From UBA5364 sp050259235 (lineage in GTDB: Bacteria; Bacillota_I; Bacilli_A; RF39; UBA660), in assembly GCA_050259235.1 (NCBI GenBank), contig JBLNAG010000002.1, forward strand, positions 124,001 through 188,000: a DNA stretch of 64,000 nucleotides. Direction: 5' to 3'. The notes beneath the pieces are model-generated. The model was not told where the DNA came from and made no database searches. It was given only the letters and a program-made list of their open reading frames with translations. Below, in pieces: positions 26,843 to 35,004 of the stretch. The position numbers and the translations under genes are program-made. Every line of letters begins with the position of its first letter. Within the stretch, counting starts at the first letter, position 1.

Positions 26843-28519
26843 CTACATTTTGTTTAATACTTCTATTCCTAATATGCGCATACCTTCTTTTAATACAATT
26901 GCGGTACTTTCACATATAAGGAGTTTGAATTCTGAATTATTTTCATCAGTATCAATTATTTTTTCATTAGCATATAACTTGTTAAAGTCTTGTGCTATAT
27001 CAATAAGATATTTGGCCAATTCAGACGGATCATAATTAATTTTCGCCTTATATATAATATCAGAAAATTCATATAATTTAAATATTATATTCCACATATA
27101 TTCATTTACTACTAATTTATCATAATCTATATTAATATTTTTCTTGTGTTCTAATAATGAATTAATACGAGCATATGTATATTGAACATAAGGACCAGTA
27201 TTTCCTTCAAATTTTAAAGTATCTTCTAAGTTAAATTCAATATCATTAGTACGGTAATTCTTTAAATCATTAAATATAACCGCACCTACACCAATCTTAC
27301 GACTTACTTCATCTTTATTTTCTAAGTTTGGACTCTTTTCTTCAATATATTTTTTTGCTAATTCAATAGATTCAACTAAGACATCATGTAGTTTAACACT
27401 CTTACCTTGTCTCGTTGACATCTTTTTACCACCTTGAAGAACCATTCCAAAATTAATGTGATGAATATCTTTACTCCATTCATAACCCATTTTTAATAAA
27501 ACTGCTTTTAACTGATTAAAGTGCAATTGTTGTTCATTACCAACTACATATAAAGCTTCATCAAAATGGTATCTATTTTTACGATCAATAGCAGCGGCTA
27601 AATCACGAGTAATATATAAGGTTGCTCCATCACTTCTTTTTATAAGAGCTGGGATTAAATCATCCCCTAATCTTACAATCTTAGCACCATCATCTAATTC
27701 CAATAAATTTTTCTTTTCTAATTCTTCAACAATTGGTTCCATCTTATCATTATAGTAAGATTCACCATCATATGAATCAAAATTATCTACTCCAAGAAGA
27801 GTATATGTCTTATTGAAATCTTTTAAAGATACTTCTCTAAATCTTTTCCACAATTCATAGTATTCTTGATTCCCATCTTCTAGTTCTTTAAAAATTCTTC
27901 TTCCTTCATCATCTAATTTAGAATCTTTTTCGGCTTCTTCATGGAACTTAACATAGATTCTTTTTAATTCATCTAGAGGGCTTTTTTCTAGTTCTTCTTC
28001 ATTTCCCCATTTTTTATAAGCATAAATTAATTTACCAAATTGTGTTCCATAATCACCTAAATAATTAATTCCAAATACTTTATAACCATTTTTAAGACAA
28101 ATATTTTTTAATGCACTACCAATAACAGTACTTCTTAAATGCCCTACTCCAAATGGTTTAGCAATATTAGGCGCTGAATAATCTATTACAACCATTTTAC
28201 CGTCACCTATGTGATTGCTCCCATAATTTTCCCTTTCGGTAATAATTGTCTTTAATATTTGTTTAGACATTTCCTTTTTATTTACAAATATGTTTAAATA
28301 TCCGTTAACAGCTTCTACTTCATATCCTTTTAAGTTTTCTTTGATATATAATGCTATATCATTAGGACTCTTATGCATAACTTTTGCAAACGTAAAACAT
28401 GGTAACGCATAATCAGCCATTTTTCTATCTTTTGGTTTCTCAATAATAATATCATCGATATTTACATATTCTTTCATTATTTCATAAATATCATTTTTAA
28501 TTTTTTCTTTTATATTCAC
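26843..28519 (-). CDS. argS: Arginyl-tRNA synthetase
   Basis: The 558-residue class I synthetase charges tRNA-Arg. An N-terminal Add1-like domain (~1-105) precedes DYSAPNIAKPFGVGHLRSTVIG (HIGH motif as GVGH) and INYLGDYGTQFG. KMSTRQGKSV stands for KMSKS, and the DALR anticodon domain fills the last ~120 residues (YTYARINSLLEH). Its ATG overlaps the TGA of the DUF1934 gene by four bases. The argS-DUF1934-rpoE linkage is known in Bacilli. Confidence 0.96.
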   Translation of the reverse strand: MNIKEKIKNDIYEIMKEYVNIDDIIIEKPKDRKMADYALPCFTFAKVMHKSPNDIALYIKENLKGYEVEAVNGYLNIFVNKKEMSKQILKTIITERENYGSNHIGDGKMVVIDYSAPNIAKPFGVGHLRSTVIGSALKNICLKNGYKVFGINYLGDYGTQFGKLIYAYKKWGNEEELEKSPLDELKRIYVKFHEEAEKDSKLDDEGRRIFKELEDGNQEYYELWKRFREVSLKDFNKTYTLLGVDNFDSYDGESYYNDKMEPIVEELEKKNLLELDDGAKIVRLGDDLIPALIKRSDGATLYITRDLAAAIDRKNRYHFDEALYVVGNEQQLHFNQLKAVLLKMGYEWSKDIHHINFGMVLQGGKKMSTRQGKSVKLHDVLVESIELAKKYIEEKSPNLENKDEVSRKIGVGAVIFNDLKNYRTNDIEFNLEDTLKFEGNTGPYVQYTYARINSLLEHKKNINIDYDKLVVNEYMWNIIFKLYEFSDIIYKAKINYDPSELAKYLIDIAQDFNKLYANEKIIDTDENNSEFKLLICESTAIVLKEGMRILGIEVLNKM

Positions 28520-28890
28520 TCTATCTCCTCAAATCTTGTTTCAAACGTAAATAATCCTATTTCTTCGTTATTGATTACTAATTCATATTCAGTATAAATA
28601 CTATTATTAGTAATTTTTAGGATATTCGTTTTAATTTTTATTTCTAAATTTCCTACTCCCTTAATAAAATATGTACCTATTGTTTCATTAGTTACATCCA
28701 ATATTAATGTTAGTTCTGAATCTTCATTTTTTCTTATAATTGTGACTACATCTTCAATCCGAATTAAAACATCGGTATTATCTTCTTTATATATTAACTC
28801 ATTCCGCTTTTTTATACCTTCTAAATTATGCACTATATCATTAATTTCTTCAGGGTTTCTTAGCGAAGTCTGTACCATAATTTTACTCAT
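28516..28890 (-). CDS. DUF1934 (YwiB-like) protein
   Basis: A protein of about 124 residues from the ATG at 28890; in-frame GTGs up to 28902 are alternatives, with only a weak GGTGG site. It is predicted as a small beta-barrel: alternating strands such as DVLIRIEDVVTIIRKNEDSELTLILDVTNETIGTYFIKGVGNLEIKIKTNILKI match the DUF1934 fold. B. subtilis ywiB sits next to argS in the same way, and here the stop overlaps the argS start. Function unknown. A TGT-TATAAT extended -10 box lies at 28927-28919. Confidence 0.75.
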   Translation of the reverse strand: MSKIMVQTSLRNPEEINDIVHNLEGIKKRNELIYKEDNTDVLIRIEDVVTIIRKNEDSELTLILDVTNETIGTYFIKGVGNLEIKIKTNILKITNNSIYTEYELVINNEEIGLFTFETRFEEIE

Positions 28891-28993
28891 TTTGACCACC
28901 ACAATCTAACTGACAGTAATTATAACATAACTTTATAAAAAAATCACTTATATTTTTATTTTTTTTTCTAATACTAATATAAGGACAGGTGAT

Positions 28994-30955
28994 ATGATGA
29001 AAACATTGAAAAAATTGATCAAATTCAGTTTAGTATCACTCCTTCTTTTATTTGTAGTTTATAGTAGTATATATCTATATGCTAAAATTACTCCAAAGTT
29101 ATCCATTAATTCTGCAAACGGATATTATTTATATGATAAAAACGCGGAAAATTATTCAGGAAATAGTAATGATGGCTGGATAAAATTAGATGATATATCA
29201 CAATATTTAGTTAACGCTACTGTATCTATTGAAGATAAGGGCTTTTTTAAGCATCAAGGATTTGACTTTCTAAGAATAATAAAGGCATTATATGTAAACA
29301 TTAAAAGTGGAAAAAAATTACAAGGTGCATCTACCATCACTCAACAATATGCAAAAAATTTATTTTTAGACTTCGATAAGAAATGGTCAAGAAAAATTGA
29401 TGAAGCTTGGTTAACAATTCAATTAGAAAGTCACTATAGCAAAGAAGAAATACTAGAAGGATATTTAAATACTATAAATTATGGTGGAATATTTGGAATA
29501 GAAAATGCTTCAAAATATTACTTTGGTAAAAGTGCCAGTGATCTTAATTTATCTGAAGCCACTATTTTAGCAGGTATACCAAAGTCCCCTAGCTATTATT
29601 CCCCTTTAGTTGATGAAGAAGCAGCTAAAAAAAGGCAAAAGTTAATATTAAATTCGATGTTAAAAGATGAATATATAACGAAAAAACAAATGGGTGACGC
29701 TTTAAAAGTTAATTTAACTTATTTAGGTAAATCTGAAAAATCTAATCTTTCAACTTTAATGTATTACCAAAATGCCGTTATTGATGAGTTGAAAAAAATT
29801 AAAGCGATTCCTTCTTCATTTCTCAAAACTGGTGGTTTGAAAATATATACTAATTTAGATATTAATGCTCAAAAAAATATGGAAGAAAATATAAATAAAT
29901 ATGTGCCCGCAGAATCCAATATTCAAATTGCTAGTATTATGATAGAACCGGAAACTGGTAAGGTTATTGCCCTTACTGGTGGTAAAGATTACTCAAAGAG
30001 TCAATATAATCGTGCTATTGCTGCAAAAAGACAAGTAGGATCAACAATGAAACCATTTCTTTATTACACAGCTTTAGAAAATGGATTTACTCCTTCTACT
30101 ACCTTTACAAGTACTAAGACAACCTTTACTTTCTCGGAAAATAAGACATATAGTCCTCAAAATTATGGTAATAGTTATCCTAATAAACCCATTAGTATGG
30201 CCGCTGCTTTAGCTTATTCAGATAATATATATGCCGTAAAAACTCACCTTTTTTTAGGAGAAGAAATGTTAGTAAATACCGCTAAAAGGGTTGGTATAAC
30301 TTCTAATCTTGCTGCTATTCCATCTCTTGCATTAGGTAGTGAAGAAATTAGTTTATTAGAAATGATTACCGGTTATGCTACCCTAGCAAATGAAGGTTAT
30401 AAAGTACAACCATATTTTATTACAAAAGTTGAAGATATTAATGGGAATATTTTATATGAACACGAAAGTATAAAAGAAGGTGTATTAAATAAAAGTATTG
30501 TATATATCTTAAATGAGATGCTAAGTAATTGTTATTCTAGTGAATTTATTGATTACAATTATCCAACTTGTATAAATATTGCTGCTAAGTTAACACGAAA
30601 ATATTCCATTAAAACCGGAACAACTGATACAGATCACTTAGTATTTGGCTATAACAAAGATATATTAATGGGAATTTGGTCAGGATATGATGATAATACT
30701 TTTACAGTTGGTAGTGATGGAACTACTATAAAAAATATTTGGGCTGATACTATAGAAAATTATTTTAAAGACAAAAATACTGAATGGTACAAAATGCCAA
30801 CTAATGTAGTAGGAGCTGTGGTAGAGCCTATAAGTGGTAACCTAGCAACTAATAGTAGTACTAAGAAAAAAATTTTATATTATATAAAAGGCACTGAACC
30901 AACCACCAATGAACAAAATTTAGATGAGTTAATTCCTACTATAAAGACAGAATAA
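28994..30955 (+). CDS. Class A penicillin-binding protein
   Basis: The 653-residue bifunctional peptidoglycan synthase has an N-terminal membrane anchor (~8-30), a GT51 glycosyltransferase with EDKGFFKHQGFD (Glu80 catalytic) and QGASTITQQYAKNLF, and a transpeptidase with SxxK (STMK, Ser350), SxN (SDN) and KTGTT. It resembles PBP1/PbpF-type enzymes. There are two adjacent ATG codons after AGGTGAT; the second (28997) has the better spacing. It is divergent from the DUF1934-argS operon and ends at a bidirectional terminator. It makes peptidoglycan of the cell wall or spore; which one cannot be told. Confidence 0.93.
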   Translation: MMKTLKKLIKFSLVSLLLLFVVYSSIYLYAKITPKLSINSANGYYLYDKNAENYSGNSNDGWIKLDDISQYLVNATVSIEDKGFFKHQGFDFLRIIKALYVNIKSGKKLQGASTITQQYAKNLFLDFDKKWSRKIDEAWLTIQLESHYSKEEILEGYLNTINYGGIFGIENASKYYFGKSASDLNLSEATILAGIPKSPSYYSPLVDEEAAKKRQKLILNSMLKDEYITKKQMGDALKVNLTYLGKSEKSNLSTLMYYQNAVIDELKKIKAIPSSFLKTGGLKIYTNLDINAQKNMEENINKYVPAESNIQIASIMIEPETGKVIALTGGKDYSKSQYNRAIAAKRQVGSTMKPFLYYTALENGFTPSTTFTSTKTTFTFSENKTYSPQNYGNSYPNKPISMAAALAYSDNIYAVKTHLFLGEEMLVNTAKRVGITSNLAAIPSLALGSEEISLLEMITGYATLANEGYKVQPYFITKVEDINGNILYEHESIKEGVLNKSIVYILNEMLSNCYSSEFIDYNYPTCINIAAKLTRKYSIKTGTTDTDHLVFGYNKDILMGIWSGYDDNTFTVGSDGTTIKNIWADTIENYFKDKNTEWYKMPTNVVGAVVEPISGNLATNSSTKKKILYYIKGTEPTTNEQNLDELIPTIKTE

Positions 30956-30983
30956 AAAAAAGATAATTTAATTATCTTTTTTT
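30954..30983. terminator. Bidirectional terminator
   Basis: A 12-bp stem of AAAAAAGATAAT and its complement between the convergent penicillin-binding protein gene and the 30982-31728 gene. Confidence 0.85.
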
Positions 30984-31728
30984 ATGAAACAGGACTTAAT
31001 GAATGTTCTGCCATTAAATTTCTACCATATGTATATATGTCTGACATATAATCATTAACTTGATCAAGTATTTTATAAACATCAATTGGTATTGTAACAA
31101 CATTGACATTATATTCATTTAACTTAATAAGTATTTTATTATCGATATGACAATTCTCAAAAGTAATAAAATTAATTATTATATTTTTATTTTCTTTACG
31201 ATATGAATCTAATATCTCTACTTGTTTTAGAAGTTTCCTACCAGATGATACAAAATTTCTCTTTTGAGAATATCCTTTATTAAATTCAAAATCTTCCCTT
31301 TTAATATCATCATATGTATAATTCTTATATTCTCTTAATGATAACAATAATTGAGGAACTAATTTTACTTCACACAGATTAATCATATCTTTATCTTTAA
31401 AATATATATCAATAAAAGTCCTGCCATTAATTGTATCAATAACCTTTTCATTTTCCATATCATTGTACTTCATAGATAAATAGTCAGTAGCTAAGTAGTT
31501 TCCATATACCCCTAAAAAATTCGAAACAGAGGATTCATATACTTCTCTTTTAGAAGAAAATAATATGTTTTTAAATACTTCGTTTACATCTACATTCATT
31601 TTTGCTGCCATTTCCAATATTTTTACTGGCATAATTTTTCTTGCATATGCGATATATTCTTTTACTAATTCTTTTTGTTCAGAAGATAAATTTCTTCTAC
31701 CTAAAGCTAATAAACCAGTAGATCTCAT
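30982..31728 (-). CDS. Unknown protein with a PD-(D/E)XK-like motif
   Basis: The 248-residue protein has no signal peptide and no family I recognise. The N-terminal third is helical. Centrally FIDIYFKDKDMINLCEVKLVPQLLLSL (~residues 105-131) has the order D-x(n)-ExK with flanking hydrophobic strands, as in restriction-endonuclease-like folds, and a later strand IIINFITFE fits the fold core. A nuclease or nuclease-derived role is possible but unproven. It starts after an AGAGG site, 11 bases beyond the pduL stop, so the two genes are probably one transcript. Confidence 0.5.
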   Translation of the reverse strand: MRSTGLLALGRRNLSSEQKELVKEYIAYARKIMPVKILEMAAKMNVDVNEVFKNILFSSKREVYESSVSNFLGVYGNYLATDYLSMKYNDMENEKVIDTINGRTFIDIYFKDKDMINLCEVKLVPQLLLSLREYKNYTYDDIKREDFEFNKGYSQKRNFVSSGRKLLKQVEILDSYRKENKNIIINFITFENCHIDNKILIKLNEYNVNVVTIPIDVYKILDQVNDYMSDIYTYGRNLMAEHSLSPVS

Positions 31729-31738
31729 ATAATTTCCT

Positions 31739-32311
31739 CTATTCTACTTCGATAATTTCGACTATGTCTCCTTGCTTAATTAAATGAGCATTAGCATCAT
31801 CAGTATCAATATGTAATTCAAAAATATAATTATTACTCTTTTTTAGCATTACATTATCTAAAATACCACCTTTTGGTCCATCAACTTTTACTCTCACTTT
31901 TGTTTTACCAACTAACCCATATTTTTCGATTTCTTCATCAGTAATATGGATATGACGATTAGCAATAATACATCCTTCTTTTAATTCAATAGTTCCTTTT
32001 GGTCCAACTAAAGTAACCCCAGCACTACCTACAATATCCCCAGAATTTCTAATTGGGGGATTTATGCCTAATTTAAAAGCATCTGTTTTAGATATTTCAA
32101 CTTGGGTATAATTTCTAATTGGTCCTATTACTCTTACATCATCTATTATATCTTTTTCCGTTTTAATAATTAATTTTAATGTACTTGCATACTCTCCTGG
32201 TTGACTTAAATCTTTAAATTTTTCTAATTTTTGATCTCTTCCGAATAAGATGTCAAAATCTTCTTGCTTTAGATGAACGTGGCGATTTGAAACACCAACA
32301 TTTATTTTCAT
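31739..32311 (-). CDS. pduL: PduL-type phosphate acyltransferase (phosphotransacylase)
   Basis: The ATG at 32311 follows GGAGAGTGAT, giving 190 residues. PduL enzymes exchange acyl groups between CoA and phosphate, with zinc at the active site. The two repeated domains start GVSNRHVHL and later NRHIHITDEE, with histidines that bind zinc, plus LSQPGEYAS and VRVIGPIRNYTQVEIS. No microcompartment genes or targeting peptide are seen, so it probably works as the cytosolic acetyl-CoA/acetyl-phosphate enzyme in partnership with AckA (59253-60431). It is preceded by TGCTATAAT (32340-32332). Confidence 0.9.
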   Translation of the reverse strand: MKINVGVSNRHVHLKQEDFDILFGRDQKLEKFKDLSQPGEYASTLKLIIKTEKDIIDDVRVIGPIRNYTQVEISKTDAFKLGINPPIRNSGDIVGSAGVTLVGPKGTIELKEGCIIANRHIHITDEEIEKYGLVGKTKVRVKVDGPKGGILDNVMLKKSNNYIFELHIDTDDANAHLIKQGDIVEIIEVE

Positions 32312-32331
32312 TCTATCACTCTCCAACCATA

Positions 32332-32340
32332 ATTATAGCA
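32332..32340 (-). promoter_or_regulatory. Extended -10 promoter element of pduL
   Basis: TGCTATAAT on the minus strand, ~20 bases before the pduL start; no clear -35 box. Confidence 0.6.
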
Positions 32341-32385
32341 TATTTTCCCTTTTTTTTAATATATTTTATTTGAAAGGATGATTAT

Positions 32386-32754
32386 ATGAATAATACTTAT
32401 TATGGTAAACCAACATTTCCAGGTACGCCAGTATATTCTGGGAATACACCAACACCTAACCAACAAGAAGCACCTAATTATAGCACAACTGATACATCTA
32501 CTGAAGTATCTTATATTGAAAACATTTTGCGATTGAATTTTGGTAAAACTGTTAGAATTCACATGACATTTCCCGATTCAAATGAGTGGAGAGATAAAGA
32601 ATTTACCGGAATTATTGAAAGGTCTGGTCGTGATCATATTATCATAAGTGAACCATCAACAGGTAAATGGCAATTATTATTAATGATATATGTTGATTTT
32701 ATTACCTTTGATGAAAAGATAAATTATAACCCTGAATTTCATCGAAATAATTGA
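32386..32754 (+). CDS. gerQ: Spore coat protein GerQ
   Basis: The 122-residue protein has a low-complexity N terminus (~1-40; Tyr, Pro, Gln, Asn, Thr) and a conserved C-terminal domain (SYIENILRLNFGKTVRIHMTFPDSNEW...FTGIIERSGRDHIIISEPSTGKWQLLLMIYVDFITFDE) diagnostic of GerQ. In B. subtilis GerQ is cross-linked into the coat by transglutaminase and localises the cortex hydrolase CwlJ for germination. An AAGGATGAT site precedes the ATG. The plus-strand promoter of lemA overlaps its end. Confidence 0.95.
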   Translation: MNNTYYGKPTFPGTPVYSGNTPTPNQQEAPNYSTTDTSTEVSYIENILRLNFGKTVRIHMTFPDSNEWRDKEFTGIIERSGRDHIIISEPSTGKWQLLLMIYVDFITFDEKINYNPEFHRNN

Positions 32755-32779
32755 AATATAAAAACTTATTTGTTATAAT
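32751..32779 (+). promoter_or_regulatory. Sigma-A promoter of lemA
   Basis: TTGAAA (32751-32756), a 17-base spacer and TATAAT (32774-32779). It overlaps the last codon of gerQ, so lemA can be expressed apart from the spore coat gene. Confidence 0.75.
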
Positions 32780-32795
32780 ATAAATAGGTGATTGT

Positions 32796-33341
32796 ATGAC
32801 GTTGTTTACAGTAAGCTTATTGCTAGGAATTTTAGTTTGTCTATTTTTGATATGGTGTATTAATACTTATAATACCTACCAATATTTAATTATCCGTATT
32901 AATGAAGCTGAGGCTAGTATTGATACCACTTTAAGAAAAAGATTTGATTTATTAAATAAATCAATTGGCATTATTAAAGCTAATACTGATATCAAAGGAG
33001 ATATTTTGGAAATAGTTATAAAACTAAGATCACGTAAATTATCCAATTTTGAATTAGATCGTCAATTATATGAAGCTATTAATGAATTTAATATCATCTT
33101 AGATAGACATGAAGAGTTAAAGAATTGTGAAAATTTTATGAAAATACAAATAGGCTTAAATGAATCAGAAACCGAAATTGTTGCATCGAGAAACTATTAT
33201 AATGATGTTATCACAAAATATAATAGTTTAGTTAAAAAATTTCCTACTTTCTTAATAGCTCAATTATGTAAATATAGAGAAAAAACATATTTTGATGGAA
33301 AAAATATGGAAGATGATATAACTAATGATTTTAAATTATAA
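32796..33341 (+). CDS. LemA family protein
   Basis: The 181-residue protein has an N-terminal membrane anchor (~2-22), then long amphipathic helices in the LemA pattern: YQYLIIRINEAEASIDTTLRKRFDLLNKSIGI, an acidic helix LNESETEIVASRNYYNDVITKYNSLVKKFPTFLIAQL and a terminal short helix. LemA proteins form helical bundles with the N terminus outside or in the membrane; their function is poorly known. The start follows AGGTGATT. Confidence 0.88.
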   Translation: MTLFTVSLLLGILVCLFLIWCINTYNTYQYLIIRINEAEASIDTTLRKRFDLLNKSIGIIKANTDIKGDILEIVIKLRSRKLSNFELDRQLYEAINEFNIILDRHEELKNCENFMKIQIGLNESETEIVASRNYYNDVITKYNSLVKKFPTFLIAQLCKYREKTYFDGKNMEDDITNDFKL

Positions 33342-33343
33342 AT

Positions 33344-33375
33344 AAAAAGAGACTACTTAGTCTCTTTATTTTTTT
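33344..33375. terminator. Bidirectional terminator between lemA and divIC
   Basis: AAAGAGACTA pairs with TAGTCTCTTT around a tiny loop, with A and T tracts on the two sides; it overlaps the end of the divIC coding frame. Confidence 0.8.
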
Positions 33376-33781
33376 TTCCTTTTCTAATTATTACTGTAAG
33401 TAATAATAGAACAATTAATAATATACCACCACTTAAATAATATATATTATTATCTTTTTTTTCAACAACACTTTTTTCTTTTTGATCTTCATTAAATTTA
33501 AAAACTATTTCTCCATCTTTGCTGTATAAATAATTTTCCCTTGCATATCTAGCTACATAATCCAAATCATGTAACTTCTCAATTTCTGTCTTTAATGCTT
33601 GTTCATCTTTTCTTAATGAGTTATAAGATTCTTGTAATTTTTTTTCCTCAACTTTTAATTTATATAGGTTTATAGATGATGTTATAAATGAAAGAAAAAA
33701 GAAAGAAATTGCCACAAAGAAAAGCGGCACTAATATCGTTAACCTTCTTTTCGATTGTTTACTAATTTGTTTCTTTTTCAT
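33353..33781 (-). CDS. FtsB/DivIC-like septum protein
   Basis: From the ATG at 33781 (AGGTGG five bases upstream) the protein is 142 residues. It has a basic N terminus, one transmembrane helix (~13-35), and a coiled coil (KVEEKKLQESYNSLRKDEQALKTEIEKLHDLDYVARYARENYLY) with the DivIC/FtsB ending (ARENYLYSKDGEIVF). A second hydrophobic helix near the C terminus is an addition not usual in DivIC. DivIC stabilises the FtsL-DivIB septal complex. It is the last gene of the yabG-yabQ block. Confidence 0.85.
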   Translation of the reverse strand: MKKKQISKQSKRRLTILVPLFFVAISFFFLSFITSSINLYKLKVEEKKLQESYNSLRKDEQALKTEIEKLHDLDYVARYARENYLYSKDGEIVFKFNEDQKEKSVVEKKDNNIYYLSGGILLIVLLLLTVIIRKGKKNKETK

Positions 33782-33806
33782 AATAACCACCTATATTGTG
33801 ATTATA

Positions 33807-34091
33807 TCATTTTTTATATTGCTTCGCAACCATCTTTTGTATAGTACCGTCAAACAAAAATCCTAATATAATGCACATAATAGCATATGGATGAATAATA
33901 CCATTATTAATTTTTTCTAATATCATAAAGTACAATAAAACATTTACCATAACAAAGGAAAAAGTAACTAAAATCTTTAATATTCTCTTTTCTCCATATA
34001 TAAATTTATAATTTATATTTAAAAAGAAAGAAAAAAAAGCTCCAAAAACAAATGAAAAGAAAAGTAATAATATTTGAGTTTTTAAAATCAT
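33807..34091 (-). CDS. yabQ: Spore cortex protein YabQ
   Basis: The 94-residue protein has three hydrophobic helices and the YabQ signature of helix starts (FGAFFSFFLNINYKF...). B. subtilis YabQ is made in the mother cell and is needed for cortex formation. It starts one base inside the stop of yabP (TAATG overlap) with a start codon and no separate site, which implies coupled translation. It is recognised mainly by position and topology. Confidence 0.8.
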   Translation of the reverse strand: MILKTQILLLFFSFVFGAFFSFFLNINYKFIYGEKRILKILVTFSFVMVNVLLYFMILEKINNGIIHPYAIMCIILGFLFDGTIQKMVAKQYKK

Positions 34092-34381
34092 TATTTAAAT
34101 AACTTACTAAATATTCCCTCTTCTTTTTCTTTCTTTAAGGAATCTTCCATATAATCTAAACTAATTATTTTTCCCTTTATTGATACATTACCTTGATATG
34201 TATCTAACTTTATGATTTCTAAATCTGTACCTTTTATAATTATGTATCCCATCGAAGTTTCCATCAAAAATTCGTCACTATTAAAACTATCAATCTTTTT
34301 GACACCTGTAACAACAATGTTTTTTCTTTCGTTTATAGTGACATTGTGATTGAGCGATGCTATTGTATCAGTCTTGTCCAT
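34091..34381 (-). CDS. yabP: Sporulation protein YabP
   Basis: From the ATG at 34381 (GGAGGT five bases upstream) the protein has 96 residues. It shows the YabP/YqfC beta-rich fold: NVTINERKNIVVTGVKKIDSFNSDEFLMETSMGYIIIKGTDLEIIKLDTYQGNVSIKGKIISLDY. YabP is a mother-cell protein needed for spore cortex assembly. The stop overlaps yabQ. The C terminus is Lys/Glu-rich (LKKEKEEGIFSKLFK). Confidence 0.88.
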   Translation of the reverse strand: MDKTDTIASLNHNVTINERKNIVVTGVKKIDSFNSDEFLMETSMGYIIIKGTDLEIIKLDTYQGNVSIKGKIISLDYMEDSLKKEKEEGIFSKLFK

Positions 34382-34432
34382 AATTACCTCCACTGATACA
34401 TTATATGAGATTAACTAAAAATTATGATTAAA

Positions 34433-34693
34433 TTATTCTGTTTCTTTTTTGTAAGCTTCAAGGATTTCATCCTCAAACATCTTACGGACTTCTTGATTAA
34501 TTGGATGAGCTATATCACGATATAAACCAACAGCTGTTTTACGACTTGGCATTGCTATAAATAACCCATTGTCACCTTCAATAATACGAATATCATGAAT
34601 AGCGAAGCAATCATCTATTAAAACAGATGCAATACCTTTCATTCTCGAATCCTCTTTTTCAATTTTTCGAACATTAACTGATGTGATTTTCAA
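34433..34693 (-). CDS. spoVG: Septation and regulatory protein SpoVG
   Basis: The likely start is TTG at 34693, preceded by AAGGGAGAG, so the product is 86 residues and begins MKITSVNVRKI as SpoVG does; an ATG 21 bases upstream would add seven unusual residues. DCFAIHDIRIIEGDNGLFIAMPSRK and RDIAHPINQEVRKMFEDEIL are diagnostic. SpoVG binds nucleic acid and affects septum formation and sporulation. It has its own promoter and lies between veg and yabP. Confidence 0.95.
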   Translation of the reverse strand: MKITSVNVRKIEKEDSRMKGIASVLIDDCFAIHDIRIIEGDNGLFIAMPSRKTAVGLYRDIAHPINQEVRKMFEDEILEAYKKETE

Positions 34694-34728
34694 GTCTATC
34701 TCTCCCTTCGACATACTTCAACAAATAA

Positions 34729-34757
34729 ATTATATACCAAAATATGGTAAAAATCAA
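34729..34757 (-). promoter_or_regulatory. spoVG promoter with a palindrome in its spacer
   Basis: TTGATT (34757-34752), a 17-base spacer and TATAAT (34734-34729). A TACCA-N5-TGGTA inverted repeat (34735-34749) fills most of the spacer and may be an operator. A sigma-H form is not apparent. Confidence 0.7.
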
Positions 34758-34774
34758 TAGTTATTTAAAAATCT

Positions 34775-34993
34775 TTAGTAATCAATTCTAATAGTTTTCG
34801 TTATAATATCCGAATATGAAAAAGTTCTAATTTCATTAGTTATATTTATTAACTCCACTAAAAAAATATTATTATATAATTCCTTTATAATAGCGTGATA
34901 TTTCTCTACTTTATTCCTCCCTAAATTATATCTAATAATCACTTCTTTTCCAATATGATTATTAAGTTCATTTTTAACGGTTTCTATGTTCAT
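34775..34993 (-). CDS. veg: Veg protein
   Basis: The 72-residue protein matches the Veg family (DUF1021): VKNELNNHIGKEVIIRYNLGRNKVEKYHAIIKELYNNIFLVEL, a small SH3-like beta fold, then TFSYSDIITKTIRI. In B. subtilis Veg stimulates biofilm matrix genes and sits next to yabG, as here. An AAAGGAGGGA site precedes the ATG and yabG ends 11 bases upstream. Confidence 0.92.
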   Translation of the reverse strand: MNIETVKNELNNHIGKEVIIRYNLGRNKVEKYHAIIKELYNNIFLVELINITNEIRTFSYSDIITKTIRIDY

Positions 34994-35004
34994 AGATCCC
35001 TCCT

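Noticed and set aside
32356..32562. Minus-strand ORF of 68 codons
   Set aside because: Antisense shadow of gerQ with no ribosome binding site.
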